Below, piece after piece: positions 1-12,559 of a stretch of 64,000 bases of DNA. Source of the stretch: Eulemur rufifrons (taxonomy: Eukaryota; Chordata; Mammalia; Primates; Lemuridae); contig NC_091010.1 of assembly GCF_041146395.1 (NCBI RefSeq), positions 51,356,001 to 51,420,000 on the forward strand. Direction: 5' to 3'. Below the pieces are notes generated by a model. The model saw only the letters and a list, made by a program, of their open reading frames with translations, had not been told where the DNA came from and ran no database searches. Position 1 is the first letter of the stretch; each line of letters starts with the position of its first letter. The position numbers were made by a program, and so were the translations under genes.

Positions 1-69
1 GTAACAGTGTAAAAGAGTTCCCTTTCTCCACCTCCCTGCTAAGACTTGTTTTTCTTCATTTAAAAAAAA

Positions 70-650
70 ATAGTCATTTTAACAGGTGTGGGTGATATCT
101 CATTGTGGTTTTGATTTGCATTTCCCTAATGATTAGTGATGGTGTAAACCTTTTCATATACCTGTTGGCCAATTGTATGTCTTTAAAAACAAAGTCTATT
201 CATGTCTTTTCTCTGTTCATTAGTTGGGTTATTTGTTTATGCTATTGAGTTGTAAGAGTTTCTTATACATTTTGGATATAAACCCCTTATCAGATATATG
301 ATCTGAAAGTATTTTCTCACATCCCATTGGTTGCCTTTTCATTTTGTTGATTGTTTTCTTTACTATGCAGAAGATTTTTAGTTTGATGCAGTTCCACTTG
401 TCTATTTCTGCTTTTGTTGCCTATGCTTTTTCTGTAGCATCCAAAATTTTTTGCCAAATCCAATGTCTAGAAGCTTTCACCCTATGTTTACTTCTAAGAA
501 TTTTATTGTTTCAGGTTTTGTGTTTACATCTTTGATCTATTTTGTGATAATTTTTATACGGTGTGAGATAAGGGTCCAGTTCCATTCTTTTATGTGTTGA
601 TATTCAATCTTCCCAATACCATTTATTGAAGAGACTACCTTTCCCTATTG
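70..650 (-). mobile_element. LINE-1 fragment, ORF2 C-terminal part
   Basis: Reverse complement of the last part of LINE-1 ORF2. The antisense hallmark gatatctcattgtggttttg at about 93 is the complement of the ORF2 stretch around 'AAAACCACAATGAGATA', and the following antisense text (cccattggttgcc, cttttcattttgttgattg) continues upstream in ORF2. Both ends are truncated and there is no 3' UTR or poly(A), so this is an old dead fragment. It encodes nothing functional; the 63-codon plus-strand frame inside it is antisense noise. Confidence 0.85.
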
Positions 651-1300
651 TAGCCACCTCCATTTTCTACCTTCACTGAGATTTTTCTTTGGTGAATAAT
701 CAGCCCATATTATTATGTGGCACCTATTTGATCTGGGATTGGATAGGATTTATTCTACCCTGGCTCCAGAATGGGGCTGTATTCTAATGCAATCAACCTT
801 AATTAGGTTTTTGCTATGGTGATTGGTAAAGAAATGGTCATTAAAACTGGTTCAAGCCAATCAACACACGATATTGTCTTAGTCACAGTGATTAGATATG
901 AAAATGGAATTTAAACTATACTGGCCCATCAGAAATATTAATAAGTCCAGGGTTTGTTTTTGTAATAGTCTCTCTTTCTCTCTCTCTGTCTCTCTCAATA
1001 ATTTTTCTTTCCACCCTCCCTGACACTCACTGTCTCTTCCAGAAGCTGTTGATAGTGATGCTATGATATAGAATGAGCAGTTCTTAACCTCCCCGGCAAA
1101 AAAAGGTGCTGCAGAAAGTTAACAGCCAGAAATAAATAAAGACCTTATTGATATTTCTGAATTACTAGATCAAACCATCATACCTACCTGCTTACATTTG
1201 TACTTACTGTTTAAATAAAGCAATAACTTCTGTTATTGTTCAAATCAATTTGAGTTCAATTTTCAGTTGTGTGAAACTGAAACCATCAAAATGAATAGTG
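651..1300. other. No gene or clear repeat seen
   Basis: Non-repetitive-looking sequence with a short (TC)-rich tract at about 968-998. No open frame with a recognisable domain. It may hold old repeat debris that I cannot assign. Confidence 0.4.
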
Positions 1301-1304
1301 GATG

Positions 1305-1520
1305 CAATGTGATTTAGGGGAAAGAATTTCTTATTATTGGAAATAAGCAGACCTTGATTCTACTCCAGCACCCGACTGTGTGACCTTGGGGTTGTCATTG
1401 TGTCTTTCTATACTACATTTCTTTAGCTGCAAATTTTGTAATCTAACACGTGCCTTGCTTCATATTACATAGTATTGTGAGCATCACATGAAATAATGAT
1501 TTTGAGTGAGGAAAACCTGA
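1305..1520 (+). repeat. MIR SINE
   Basis: Recognised from the MIR core order: 'gactgtgtgaccttggg' at about 1374, a degenerate cctctgtgcctcag-type segment, then a 'gtattgtgagcatcacatgaaat' segment matching the MIR right part. It is old and diverged, with no target duplication visible. Confidence 0.7.
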
Positions 1521-2379
1521 AAACCCTGTGCAATTGAATTGTAGGTGATATTATTACTATCAGAAGATCTTGCAGCCATCAACATGCTTATTATAGTACA
1601 TTGTTTCCTTCCTTTTTCTGAATTGCAAGTGACAGGAATAATTCATCAGGATTTGTACTTTTATAAAACACTTGATGAAAATAAGAGTGGAAGTTTCTAA
1701 AGCATAGAGGATTTTATCAGGCTGCTTAATATGACTATTTATAGCCAAATTGTTTCCCAATTGACTTTGCAATGCTCATTTGTGATTCATAATTCTTGGT
1801 GAATAATTGCAATTATCATCTGCTTAATGAGACAATAATTCCCTCTCTCTCTTTCCCTATCTTTATTTTCCTTTTGGTAAAAGCTTGCATTCAGGGCTGT
1901 GTATGTCACAGAAAGTTGGTCCATCAGGGAGCTGAACACCTACCAAATACCCAGGATGCCAGGCCCCAAGACGAGAAGAAAAGTTCCAAGTATGAAGCAG
2001 AGCAATACATACACACTAGTCTGTAAGTGATCTTCCTTATTTCAGACACATGCACAAACCAAATTTTTATGATTTAGCTAGGTGTATGTGGTGTATTTAT
2101 GTGTGCATATGTCATAGACATATAAAACACTTTTTAAGAAAACCCTAAATAATATAAGTGAATAGGCTCAACCCACTTTATGATCATGGTGGTTGTGTCT
2201 ATTTGGACTTTCCTGGAAGCAATCCCTCTAATCTAGGCCAGGTCCCTCTAGTTGTCCAATGAGAATTACACATCAGTCTGTCTTGATGGTCCCATATGCG
2301 AGAATCCAGCTATCTTCTGGTAGGACACACTCATTCATAGAGCTGCTGCGGGGTATGTTTGGGGCCTGAGATTTGAACT
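1521..2379. other. No gene or clear repeat seen
   Basis: Ordinary A/T-rich sequence. The frames of 70 and 76 codons here (1560-1772 minus, 1796-2026 plus) have no domain, no Kozak context and no splice-supported continuation, so I do not call them genes. Confidence 0.4.
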
Positions 2380-2590
2380 GAGTAAGATTTTAATCTGGGT
2401 CTTGATATCACCCAGCGTTATAGAGCCAGCAGGTATTAAAGCACCTCATCTCTCCAAAGCATAATTTCTCTGAATTTATAATGGCAATAATCCAGCCATC
2501 CTCTTCATAGGCTGTTTGGATGATTAAATGAGATAAATACTATAAAGCACTTTGCACCCTTGACACATAGAAATTGTTCATATTGCCTGT
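2380..2590 (+). repeat. MIR SINE
   Basis: MIR pattern in the order 'aagattttaatctgggtctt', a decayed central tRNA-related part, then 'gatgattaaatgagataa' and 'agcactttgcaccc', which match the MIR 3' half (attaaatgag... aagcgcttagcac). Diverged copy. Confidence 0.65.
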
Positions 2591-3551
2591 TAATATCACT
2601 TATCCACTCACTGCATATCCCTGCAGTTCCTCATATTTCCAAGGAGAAGGTACATCTGTTTCCCAGCTTCTTCTCCCAATCTGGCAAAGGAAAGGATTGG
2701 AGCCATCACTTCTGGTCACTCTTCACCTCACCTTCTCCTTCCCTGGGAGGACGGGTGGCTCATCTAATAAAACCATGTTACCACTGGATGCCTCAAATTT
2801 AAAAAGGTTCTACCTTTCTCTTTCTTGCAGTCTCTTAGTCTTTTGTCTGAACCCCAAGGAATTTTGACAATTGACAAACTCAGTTTTTTCTTCCAGCCTC
2901 TCTGTCTACAAATGAGGAGCTAAGTCAGGTAGGCACTGCACTGCAAGTATGACTATTTTTAAATCTGGGAGGAAGAAGTAAGAAGCCTCTTTTGGCCTCA
3001 GCACAATGCCACAGTCTCCAAATCCAATGTTGCTTTTATTAAAACTGGTAATTTGATCTCTATTTCACTCAGTTACATGTATGTATTCTGTCAGCCTGAG
3101 CCCTAGTAAGGAATAGAAATGAGTCTTTGCACTTCATTGAACTTCACCCTGAGCTTCCAAAACACCTTTTAGAGATGTGAGACACAAGTTAGATGTCATG
3201 TATGTAACACTTGGTAAATAACAGGTTATGAATAAATTGTAGCTGCTATTATTCAACCACAAACTAATGAGCGGCAACCTTGTGCAAGGCAATTTTGCTT
3301 ACTTTTGTACCATCTTTAAACTGCTCTTGTACTTGAGGTGCTTAGAGACTATTGAATAAAGTAAAACGAGTAAACAATGGAGAACATGATAAATGCTGCA
3401 AGGAAAATGCAAGAAAAAAAAGCTGGCTATGAGAAGGTTCCTGCACTTATAGCTGGGGTGATCTATGAAGGGCTAGAGTGGACGAAGTTCTGAGAACTGT
3501 GCAAGAATTAGATTTCCTGAAACTTGGTTAACAGAATCGAATAGAACATGG
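2591..3551. other. No gene or clear repeat seen
   Basis: No domain-bearing frame. A stretch at about 3195-3250 (acttggtaaataacaggttatgaataaatt) resembles a MIR 3' tail but is too short to call. Confidence 0.35.
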
Positions 3552-3995
3552 TTTTTTTTTTTTTTAATAAATTTTATTGTATATGTTTGAAGTTTACAGC
3601 ATGATGTTATGGTTATAGTAAAATGGTTACTATAGTGAAACATATTAACATATCTATTAATATTATCTCACATAGTTACTGTTTGTATATGACAAGAGCC
3701 GCTAAAATCTACTTACTTAACAAAAGTTCCCGATACCATACAATTCTGTCAATTATAGGCCTCATGTTGTACAATAGATTTCTAGACTTGGTCATCCTAC
3801 ATATCTGTTACTTTGTATCCTACACCTCCCATTTCTTCCCCTCCCTATCCCCTATGGTAAGTACTGTTTTATTTTCTATCTCTGCATATTTGACCTTTCT
3901 TATTCTGTTAAAATTCTTCAGGTAAGTGAAATAACATAGTATTTTTCTTTCTGTGTCTGGCTTATTTCACTAAGCATAATGTGAGCATATGTTTT
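3552..3995 (-). mobile_element. LINE-1 3' end fragment
   Basis: A 15-base T run at 3552-3566 is followed by antisense L1M-type 3' UTR text (ttttattgtatatgtttgaa, acatatctattaatattatctcacatag, gtgtctggcttatttcacta). The oligo(T) start fits the poly(A) tail of an element inserted on the minus strand. It is 5' truncated after about 440 bases. Confidence 0.7.
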
Positions 3996-4399
3996 TAAAT
4001 ACATGGTCAGAAAAAGGAGGTGGTAGGGCTGACTTTAAGTATCATTTCAAAGACCAGTCAATGTCATAACTCTTTCAGCTAAAATGCACTCAGCATCATT
4101 ATCATACACATGCCTTAAACAAAGTGATTATGCGTTTTTGTTTCTTTGTTTTTTGTCACTGAGCAAAGGAATGTCATGGCCAGAGACATGATCTAAGAGA
4201 AATGATCTAGCAAGGAAACTAGCAGAACACCTTAAAATAGCCAATGAAATGTCATTGTACTTTAGCTGTAGACCGAATAGAGACATAGAGTCACAGGATG
4301 TAGAGCTGGAGGAGCTCTTTAGAAATTCTATTTTCAGCCTCCTCAGTACCTTTCATAGGTCATATTCTTTAGCACCATATTATTGCTAAGTAATCTTAC
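3996..4399. other. No gene or clear repeat seen
   Basis: Short unassigned interval between an L1 3' end and a MIR. Nothing recognisable. Confidence 0.4.
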
Positions 4400-4530
4400 T
4401 TCCATTACCTTATCTGAGCTTTTCAGCATCTATGGACTTTAGGAAGAGCATACTCCATCTCACAAACTTCATTTCACAGATAAGGAAACTGAGGTCTGGA
4501 CAGGCAAAATGATTATTTCAACCTCCCAGA
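4400..4530 (-). repeat. MIR-type SINE fragment
   Basis: Contains 'tttcacagataaggaaactg' followed by 'aggtctggacagg', the antisense MIR core (cctcagtttccttatctgtaaaatg). Partial copy. Confidence 0.65.
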
Positions 4531-4754
4531 ATGAGAATCTTCATTCCTTCTTTGTGATCCACTGTACTTGCTTTCTTCTTGGAGAGATCACATACATCTG
4601 GTTATGCTTAGAACAACCAGAAATTATTCTGGTTAATAAAATGGAATTCTAACTGCATATAAAATAAAATGGCAAAAATGACATTTCTTTTATAAGGGAA
4701 AAAGAAAATGATTGATTATAGATTCTGAGAATGTGAAAAATCATTTAAAAATAG

Positions 4755-4925
4755 CTAGCATTTATAGGAAGCTTGCTAGGTGGCCAGTAATGTTCAAAAA
4801 TGTAATATAATATTACCTCGTTTAATCTATATCATTATTATTCTCTTTACATTGTGTTACAAAGAGTTTAAATAAGTTGTCTTCAGTCATAGTGCTAGCT
4901 ATTGGCAGAATTCAGATTGGTTGAC
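4755..4925 (-). repeat. MIR SINE, diverged
   Basis: Antisense MIR order: 'tagcatttataggaagcttgc', then a tcgtttaatctatatcatta segment, then 'gagtttaaataagttgtctt', and 'ggcagaattcagattgg' at the end. Strongly decayed; assignment rests on order of segments rather than exact words. Confidence 0.55.
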
Positions 4926-5004
4926 CTGCCTAACTCTAGAGACTTCATTCTGAATAATTCATAGTATTGTTCAATTTAAAAATATAATTTAAATATGTTA
5001 AAAA

Positions 5005-5815
5005 TAATGGACATTCCAGAATTAAATCCATACATATACAAGTAACTAATTTTTCTACAGTTGTTCCAAGAACACACAATGGGGAAAGAACAGTCTTTTC
5101 AACAAATGGTTCTGGGAAAACTGGATATCCACATGCAAAAGGATGAAATTGGACCCTTATCTTACACCACACATGAAGATAAATTCAAAATGGCTTAAAG
5201 ATTTTAGCATAAGACCTGAAACAGTAAAATTCCTAGAAGAAAATAAACAGGAAATTTTTTTTTTATATTTGTTTTGGCAATGATTTCTTTGGTATAATAC
5301 TGAAAGCACACACAGAAAAAGAGCAAAAATAGAAAAGTAGGCTTATATCAATCTAAATATCTCCTGCATATCAAAGGAAATAACAGAATAAAAAGGCAAC
5401 CTGTGGAATGAAAGAAGGTATTTAGAAACCATAGATGTCATGAGGGGTTAATCTCCAAAATATGTGAGAAAATGCTACAACTCAGTAGCAAAAAAAAAAA
5501 AAATAAAGGACTGGTTTAAAAATGGGCAAAAGACTTGATTAGACATTTCTTCAAAGAAAACATACAAATGGCCAAGAAAAGATGTTCAACATCACTATCA
5601 TAGAGAAACAAAAAAATAATCACAATACCACCTCATACCTGTCAGGATGGCTATTACAGGAAAAAAATTAAAAGACAACAAATATTGTCAAGGATGTAGA
5701 AAAATTTAGACCCATCTATGTAGTTGGTAAGAAGGTATAATGGTGAAGCCTTTATGGAAAACAGTATGAAGCTTTCTCAAAAAATTAAATATTTTTTTAA
5801 AGGGGTCTTACATAA
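5005..5815 (+). mobile_element. LINE-1 ORF2 fragment
   Basis: Sense ORF2 C-terminal region. The text 'ccaagaacacacaatgggg' through 'ctgggaaaactggatatcca' is the well-conserved DNA upstream of the ORF2 carboxy-terminal segment, followed by 'gacctgaaacagtaaaattc' and the 'aaaatgggcaaaagacttga' block. Frames are broken by stops and an inserted T run near 5259-5268. It ends near the 'catttatggaaaacagtatg' motif without reaching a 3' UTR. Dead fragment. Confidence 0.85.
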
Positions 5816-6374
5816 TCATTGGCTTTTATTTTTTGGCATGTTCCCCTACATTTTCTATAATTACACTACCCAGCAGAGGCTCTCAAATTGGGCGGTAGAG
5901 ACACTACCAAATCGTTCACTATATCCACTGATGAAACGAGAAGAAATGAACTTGAATTAGGCAGCACAGATTTTTATCTATAATGATGATAATGACTGAT
6001 CAGCTGTGGAATCTGAAGCATCAATAACATGCATGGGATATATCACAGATTCAAGTATGTATATATGCCCAGTTAAGAAAGTAGAAGCAAACGTCAAGAG
6101 ATAATTCAAATAGTGTAGGCAATTTTACCTACTGCTTTACGCATTACTCATAACTCATTTATGGCCCAGATTGAACGTGAGTTTGTAGATGGTAATCTTC
6201 TCTCATTCTACCATTCCCTAGGGCCTTGGTAGTGTAAGGATCCTTCTACCCTACTTATGATTACACTATGTAAAGATAAACATTTTATTTTATACAAACT
6301 GGCTTAAAAGAAAACTAACTACTGCACATCTTCTCAAACAGTTTCTGTCCCAATATTGGAGGATAAAATCAAGC
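5816..6374. other. No gene or clear repeat seen
   Basis: Unassigned sequence between two L1 fragments of opposite orientation. No domain-bearing frame and no tandem structure. Confidence 0.35.
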
Positions 6375-9300
6375 ATTGTTTGAGTTTCAAAAAATTTTTA
6401 TTTGAAATAATTGGAGATTCATGGGAAGTTGCAAAGACAGTTCAGAGAGGCCCAATGTATTTTTTTACCCAGTTTCTCCCAGTGGTCACATCTTACATAA
6501 TTATAGTGTGATATCAAAACCACAAATATGACATAGGTATAATACATGTGTCATTTTATTACATGTGAATATTTCTGTAATCATCACTGTGATCAAAATA
6601 TGAAACTATTCCATGACCACAAAGATCTCTCTCATACTACTTTTTTATAATTAGGTGTTATGTTTATTTATGTTGTCCTAATCCCTGGCAACTACCAATC
6701 CATTTTCCATCTCTATAATTTTGTCATTTTGAGAATGTTACGTAAATGTAATCATACAGTATGTGATCTTTTTACATTGGCTTTTTAAAAAAAAATCAAT
6801 AGTGCCTTTAAAGTCTATACAAGTTGTGTGTGTGAGTGTTCATTCTTTTTTATTGCTGAGTAATGTTACATGCTGACACCAATAACATAGCATTTACATA
6901 CCACATGAGCCCATAGTTTATTTAACTATTTACCTAATGAGGAGCATTTTAGTTATTTTAAGTTTTTGGCTATTATAAATAAAGCTGCTATGAACAATCA
7001 TGTATAAGTTTTTGTATGGATATAAGTTTCCATCTCTATGGGATATATGCCCAGAAATGTGATTGCTGGGTCATAGGGTAAATGTTTGTTTAATTGTTTT
7101 TTTTAAGGAATTGTCGAAATATTTTTCAGAGTGCCTATACCATTTTAAATTCTCACCAACAATATATAAAAGATCCAGTTTCTCCATATCATCACCAGCA
7201 TTTGCTATTATCATTTTTTTATATAATCCATTCTAATAGGTATGTAGTGGTATTTTATCATAGTCTCATTTGCACTCACCTAATGGTTAGCGATGTCAAA
7301 CGTTTTTTCATGTACATATTTGCCCTTTGTACATTTCCTTTGGTGAAATATCTCCTCATATCTTTTTTTCACACAATTTCTAATTGAATTGTTTGCATTT
7401 TTAATGTTGAGTTTTCAGAGGATTTTTAAATATATATTTTAGATATGCATTCACTGTTAAATATGTTGTTTACAAATACTTTCTCTCAGTCTGTAACTTG
7501 TCTTTTAATCCTCCTAATGTAATCTCTTTCAGGACAAAAGTTTTAACTTTTGATGTAGTCCAACTTATCATACTTTTTTTTTTTTTTTGTATGGACTGTG
7601 CTTTTGGTGTCATGTATCACCAAGCTCTAATTCCCAAAGATTTTTCTCCTATGCAATGCTTTAAAAAGTTTATACATTTACATTTTACATTTCAATCTAT
7701 GGTGCATTTTGAGTTAGTTTCATATAAAGTGTGAGGCTTAGGTTGAAGATTTATTGTTATTATCATTATTAATATTGCCTATGGATATCCAATTGATACA
7801 ATGCCATTTTTTGAAAAGATTATTCTTTATCCAATGAATTATTTTGCACCTTTGTCAGATATCAGGTGGTCGTACTTTTGTGACACTATTTCTTGGTTCT
7901 CTATTTTATTCGTTGATCTATGTGCTTCTCTCTCCACCAGTTCCATGCAGACTTGATTACTGGAGCTATATAATAAATACTGAAATTGAATAGAGCATTT
8001 CTCCCTTTTAATTCTTTTCTCTGCCCAGAATTGTTTTAGCTGTTCTAGTTCCCTTGTCTTTCCATATGTATTTGAGGGTAATCTTGTCATAGCTACAAAA
8101 AATATTCTTATATTTTGATAGAAATTGCTTTATACATGCATGTCAGTTTGAGGAGAATTGACATTTATGCTTCGTCGAGACTTTTAATCCATAAACATGA
8201 TATATATTTCCATTTTTGAAGACTTTTTATTTTTTCATCAATATTTTTAGTTTTATAATACAAATACTTTATGTATTTTGTTCATACAGTATGAAATATG
8301 TCTTTCATTTTGTTAGTGATTGTAAATGGTAATATTTTTTAAATTTTAGTTTTCATATGTTCATTTCTAGTACCTAGAAATAAACTTGATTTTTGTATGT
8401 TGATCTCATATTCTAAGACCATGTTATCCTGTGCTATCTGACATTCTTTGACCATCCATAACACAAGGAGTTTTTTTTTTTTATAGATTCCTAGGAATTT
8501 TCTATTAATATGTAGATAATCATGTCATCTACACATGATGATTTTATTTCTTCATTTCTGATCTATATGTCTTTTATATCTTTTTCTTGTCTTATTACAC
8601 TGACTATAAATTGTAGCACTTCTTTCAATACTTGGCATACTTGTGTTTTTCCCAAGGAAACTGTGATATTAGGTGTCAAATTTTCATAGATGTCCTTAAT
8701 CAAGTTGAGGAATCTCTTCTCTATTCCTAGTTTTCTGAAAGAGGTGTGTGTGTATGTGTGTGAATGAATGACAAATTTTTTCAGATGCTTTTTTCTGCAT
8801 AAATTGATACAATCATGTGGTTTTTCTTCTTTAGCTTTTTAATATGGTGGATTACATTGATGATTTTCAAATATTGAGCCAGCCTTGAAAAACTGGAATA
8901 AACCCAATTGGTCATGGTGTATAATTATTTTTATATATTGTTAATTCTATTTGCTAATAACTTATTGAGAAATTTTGCATTATCCTCATGAGAAATATTG
9001 ACTGTAGTTATCTTTTTCTGTACTGTCTTTGTCTTGTTTTGTTATCATAGTAATGCTGGCTTCAAACTATGAGTTGGGAAGTCTTCTTCTATTTACTGGA
9101 TTTTGTAGAATTGGTATTAATTCTTTAAATGTTTGGTAGAATGATCCAGTAGCACCATCTGGGCCTGGAGATTTCTTTCTCAAGAGGTTTGAGTTAAAAT
9201 TTCTTAATAGTTACAGGACCATTCAACTTATCTATTTCATATTAGGTGAGTTGTGGCATTTTGTACTTTTTGAAGAATTGGTTCATTTAGCCTTAGATGG

Positions 9301-9425
9301 AAAATTTGTATGTAGAGCTGTTTGCAGTATTCATTTATTATCCCCTTGATGACTGCAGGTCTAAAGTAATATCACCCATTTTATTACTGGTATTGGTAAT
9401 TTGTGTCTTTATATCCTTAGATGAG
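6375..9425 (-). mobile_element. Old LINE-1, 3' UTR plus ORF2 with decayed RT
   Basis: The longest L1 piece here, about 3 kb. Read on the minus strand it runs from the start of the reverse transcriptase region (about 9180, translating to a [17 protein letters not shown] stretch, close to the family's SPGPDGF...FYQ motif) through an HDQLGFIPVFQGW-like block at about 8910. The catalytic region near 8500-8540 reads CVDDMI where active elements have FADDMI. It then passes through the ORF2 carboxy end into an L1M-type 3' UTR (6375-7400). Frameshifts and stops occur throughout. The element cannot move; the sequence shows only an ancient insertion truncated at its 5' side. A T run at 7569-7584 is an internal expansion. 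Confidence 0.85.
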
Positions 9426-9639
9426 AAATTGTTTTCACAACACACATAAAGAATAAACCACAAGGAAAAGGTTGATCTTGTTTATACACTAAAATGATAT
9501 CCTGTCTGCATCCAAAAATTATAAAATAAGTTGAAGAAACATACTACTGATTGTGTGAAGGTGTTTTCAATACCTATCACTAGTGAATATTAGTATGCAT
9601 TTCACAAAATGTTTACATAAATAGTCAATAAAGACATGA

Positions 9640-10345
9640 AAATATTTCCCTAGTTATTCAGAAAAATGGAAATTAAATCAACAGGGATAAAATTTTGTAC
9701 ACCCAGCAGACTGGCAAAAATTTTAAATCTGACAATATCAAATGTAAATGATGATGAGGACCAATGTAAGCTATTTTACACAGTTCATGAAAATATCAAG
9801 TGGTACAACTACTTCAGGAGCATTTTTGGCAATATCCCACAAATTTAAAGATGCACATAGCCAAAAATCCATCAATTCCAAATTTTAGTATATTCTCTAG
9901 TAAAAAAAAAAAATCTTACACTTAGGCCAAAGAATACCTTTATGGAAATGTTTAGAACATCACTATAATTATTTTTTAAAATTGGAAATATTGGCAGGAG
10001 AGTGGATGTATATTCCAGCATACACATTTTCAAATATGAATCTACTGGAGTATTATACAGCTCCTAAGATAAATGAGCGAGAGGTGCAAGTATAATAATG
10101 GCTAAGTCTCATAAACCTAATGTTTAGAGATAAAGCTATGTTGCTGAAGAACACGTACAGAATGATACTTTAAAACGTGCTAAAACAATAGTATACGCTG
10201 TTTATAGATAAATACATTTATAGTAAAATATAACAATGTTCTTGAGCATTGTTCAGAGTTAATTGCTCTGGCTATGGGGTTATGAGTGTGGGGTATGGAT
10301 GGACAGGGATGTGTTCAGAAAGAGAATTCCATCAAGGCAGAATAT
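9640..10345 (+). mobile_element. Old LINE-1 (L1M/HAL1-type) 3' region
   Basis: Sense segment of an old L1-family terminus. Recognisable landmarks in order are 'cagactggcaaaaatttta' (9706), 'tggtacaactacttcagg' (9800), 'agatgcacatagccaaaaa' (9849), 'actggagtattatacag' (10042) and a degenerate tail with 'gctatggggttatg'. These match the ORF2 end of old L1M-like elements, diverged by substitutions and small gaps. The 60-codon open frame at 9666-9848 is a remnant of it. Confidence 0.7.
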
Positions 10346-10721
10346 ACAGGAACAACTATACCTGCTCCTGTTACAGTAGATTTCTAGGTCAAAATTGACT
10401 CTCATCATCCCTCCCCTCCACCACCCATCCTACATCCCCTTGACCCTCAGCTAGCACCCCCACTGGTATAGATAGGTTGCTCAGAGGTGAACATGACCTC
10501 CATCCTAAGGGGGTCTTTGTTTTTGGTTATCATGCCCTTTTCAATCTTTGGTTGCTCTACTTGCACATTTTCCATTCTACTTGCTGATTGGAACTTCTCA
10601 AGAGACACCCCAGAGAACCAGTGGTGCCAAGCATATTCTTGTCTGTCCCTACTGTGCAGCAGTAGCCTCTACCTCCTACAGAGATTCAGGATCAATTACC
10701 ACCAGCAGGATGCTGACTTCT
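10346..10721. other. No gene or clear repeat seen
   Basis: Moderately C-rich interval (gtccccaccaccc-like text at 10400-10470) left of a young L1 tail. The frames of about 90 codons that start here run into the L1 poly(T) and are not real. Confidence 0.35.
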
Positions 10722-11307
10722 TTTTTCTCTTCTTTTTTTTTTTTAATTTTGAAATATAATACTACAGGGATACAAATGTTTTTGGTTACATGGATCACTT
10801 TTGTAATGCTTGAGTCAGGGCTGTAAGTGTGCCCATCACCCAGATAGTGTTCATTGTACTCATTAGGTATGTTTTCACCCATCTCCTTCTCCCCACTCCC
10901 CCTGCTTGACTTCCACTGAGTTTTACTTCCTTCTGTGCACATGTGTGCTCATCGGTTAGTTACAGTTTAATAGCGAGTATATGTGGTGTTTGTTTTTCCA
11001 ACCTACATCTTTGCAATTGTGAATTGTGCTATAATAAACATTCGAGTGCAGGTGTCTTCTTGATAAAATGACTTCTTTTCCTTTGGCTAAATACTCGGTA
11101 GTGAGATTGCTGGATCAAATTGTAGGTCTACTTTTAATTCTTTGAGGAATTTCCTTATTGTTTTCCATAGAGATTGTACTAATTCACAGCCCCACCAACA
11201 GTATATAAGCATTCCTTTCTCTCTGCATCCATGCCAGCATCTATTGTTTTTGGACTTTTTAATTAAATCTGTTCCAACTGGGGTTAGTTGATATCTCATT
11301 GTGGTTT
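10722..11307 (-). mobile_element. Lineage-specific LINE-1 3' end, 5' truncated
   Basis: Minus-strand L1. A T-rich run at about 10722-10744 (complement of the poly(A) tail) is followed by antisense 3' UTR and then antisense ORF2 C-terminus, e.g. 'tcaccaacagtatataag'-like and 'gatatctcattgtggtttt' at 11290. The same 3' region recurs in sense at 33240-33950, and both resemble the lemur-type L1 3' end rather than human L1PA. Its ORF2 part starts at the 'AAAACCACAATGAGATA' position and abuts an older L1M 5' UTR. Confidence 0.75.
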
Positions 11308-12205
11308 TAAGTTATATAACTGGGGCAATGTGCTTGTCCGCTAATTCGATCATCTGTGTCATTTCTGGGTCAGTTTTAGTTGATAGATTTTTTTTCTCCT
11401 CATTATGGTTTGTATTCTCTTGCTTCTTTTCATGACTGGTAATTGTTTTATGAATGACGTTGTGAATTTTATTTTGTTGGGTGCTGGATATTGTATTTAT
11501 TCAAATATTTTTGAGGTTCGTTCTGGAATGTCATTGAATTATTTGGAAAATATTTGATCCATTTGAGGATTGCTTTTAAACTTTCTTAAGTGGGATAAGA
11601 GCAGACTGTAGTCTGGGGCTAATTCTGCCATCATATTGGGGCAGCAGTCTTCTGAGTACTCTGACTAATGCTCTGTGTGTTGTGAAGGGTTTCCACTTTG
11701 GATGGTTAGAACGCCAGTTATTCCTTGCCCTTTGTGAACTTGTAGGTGCCTCTGCCTAATCTTTACTGGTTGTTCTTTCCCCGGCATTGTGTAGTTGCAT
11801 GCTCTGATCAGTTCTCAATGGAAGGACTTGGAGGTGGGAGATGATGCCTCTGTATAAGCACCCTCCCCCCACGTAGAACTCTGCCTTTTAAACCTAATGG
11901 TATTGGTTTTCTTGGAAACCCAACATTCATACTGAACTCAAGGAGACTAAAATGGTCTCCACCTGGATTACCCTTCCCTGTGGCTTGGCCTAGAATCTCA
12001 CTGCAGATGTAAGCTGAGGGCCACGTATCAGTCTTGCCTCATTTTTATTCCTCCTTCGGGGATCTCTGCACTGCACTGCCTGTTCTCCAATACTTGAAAA
12101 AAAATCTGCATTATATATGTTCTTCCAGTTTTTATTATTTAGCCAAAGCAGTTGGATAAATCCAGTCCCAGTTACTTTATCTTGGCTAGAAACCAGAACT
12201 GAATA
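11308..12205 (-). mobile_element. L1M-type 5' UTR
   Basis: Reverse complement of an old mammalian L1 5' UTR. The 5' end lies near 12205, where the minus strand carries a 'ggccaagataaagtaac'-like start (ancestrally ...ccaagatggagtaac). Later landmarks are the antisense text 'tttgttgggtgctggatatt' at 11475 and 'catctgtgtcatttctgggt' at 11350. No ORF1 follows; the UTR stops at about 11310 and a younger L1 3' end begins. GC content is higher than the flanks, as expected of an L1 promoter region. It is long dead. Confidence 0.7.
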
Positions 12206-12559
12206 ATATCTTTTTTTTCTTTTAAATGTCCTTGAATTTTTTTTTTTTGGCTGCTGTCTAGTTATTTTATAGCTCTTGTTTTATTGTGAATAAAAACTTA
12301 TTTTTTGTATTATGCTCCTTGATTTGTTATTACTGGCACAAAAGAAGACTGTTATTTTCAAATGCTACCTTTATATTTGGATAACTTACTGAATTAAGTT
12401 CTTTCATTATTACACAGAATTTTCAAGTGGAGTTCTTGATTTTTAATGGGTAATAGTTAATATCACTTGCAGAACATAATATTGTTACTTATTTCCAACC
12501 ATCTTATCTCACATTTCCTTTTTTCTTTATTTCATTGACAAGATTGTTATTGTTGAATA

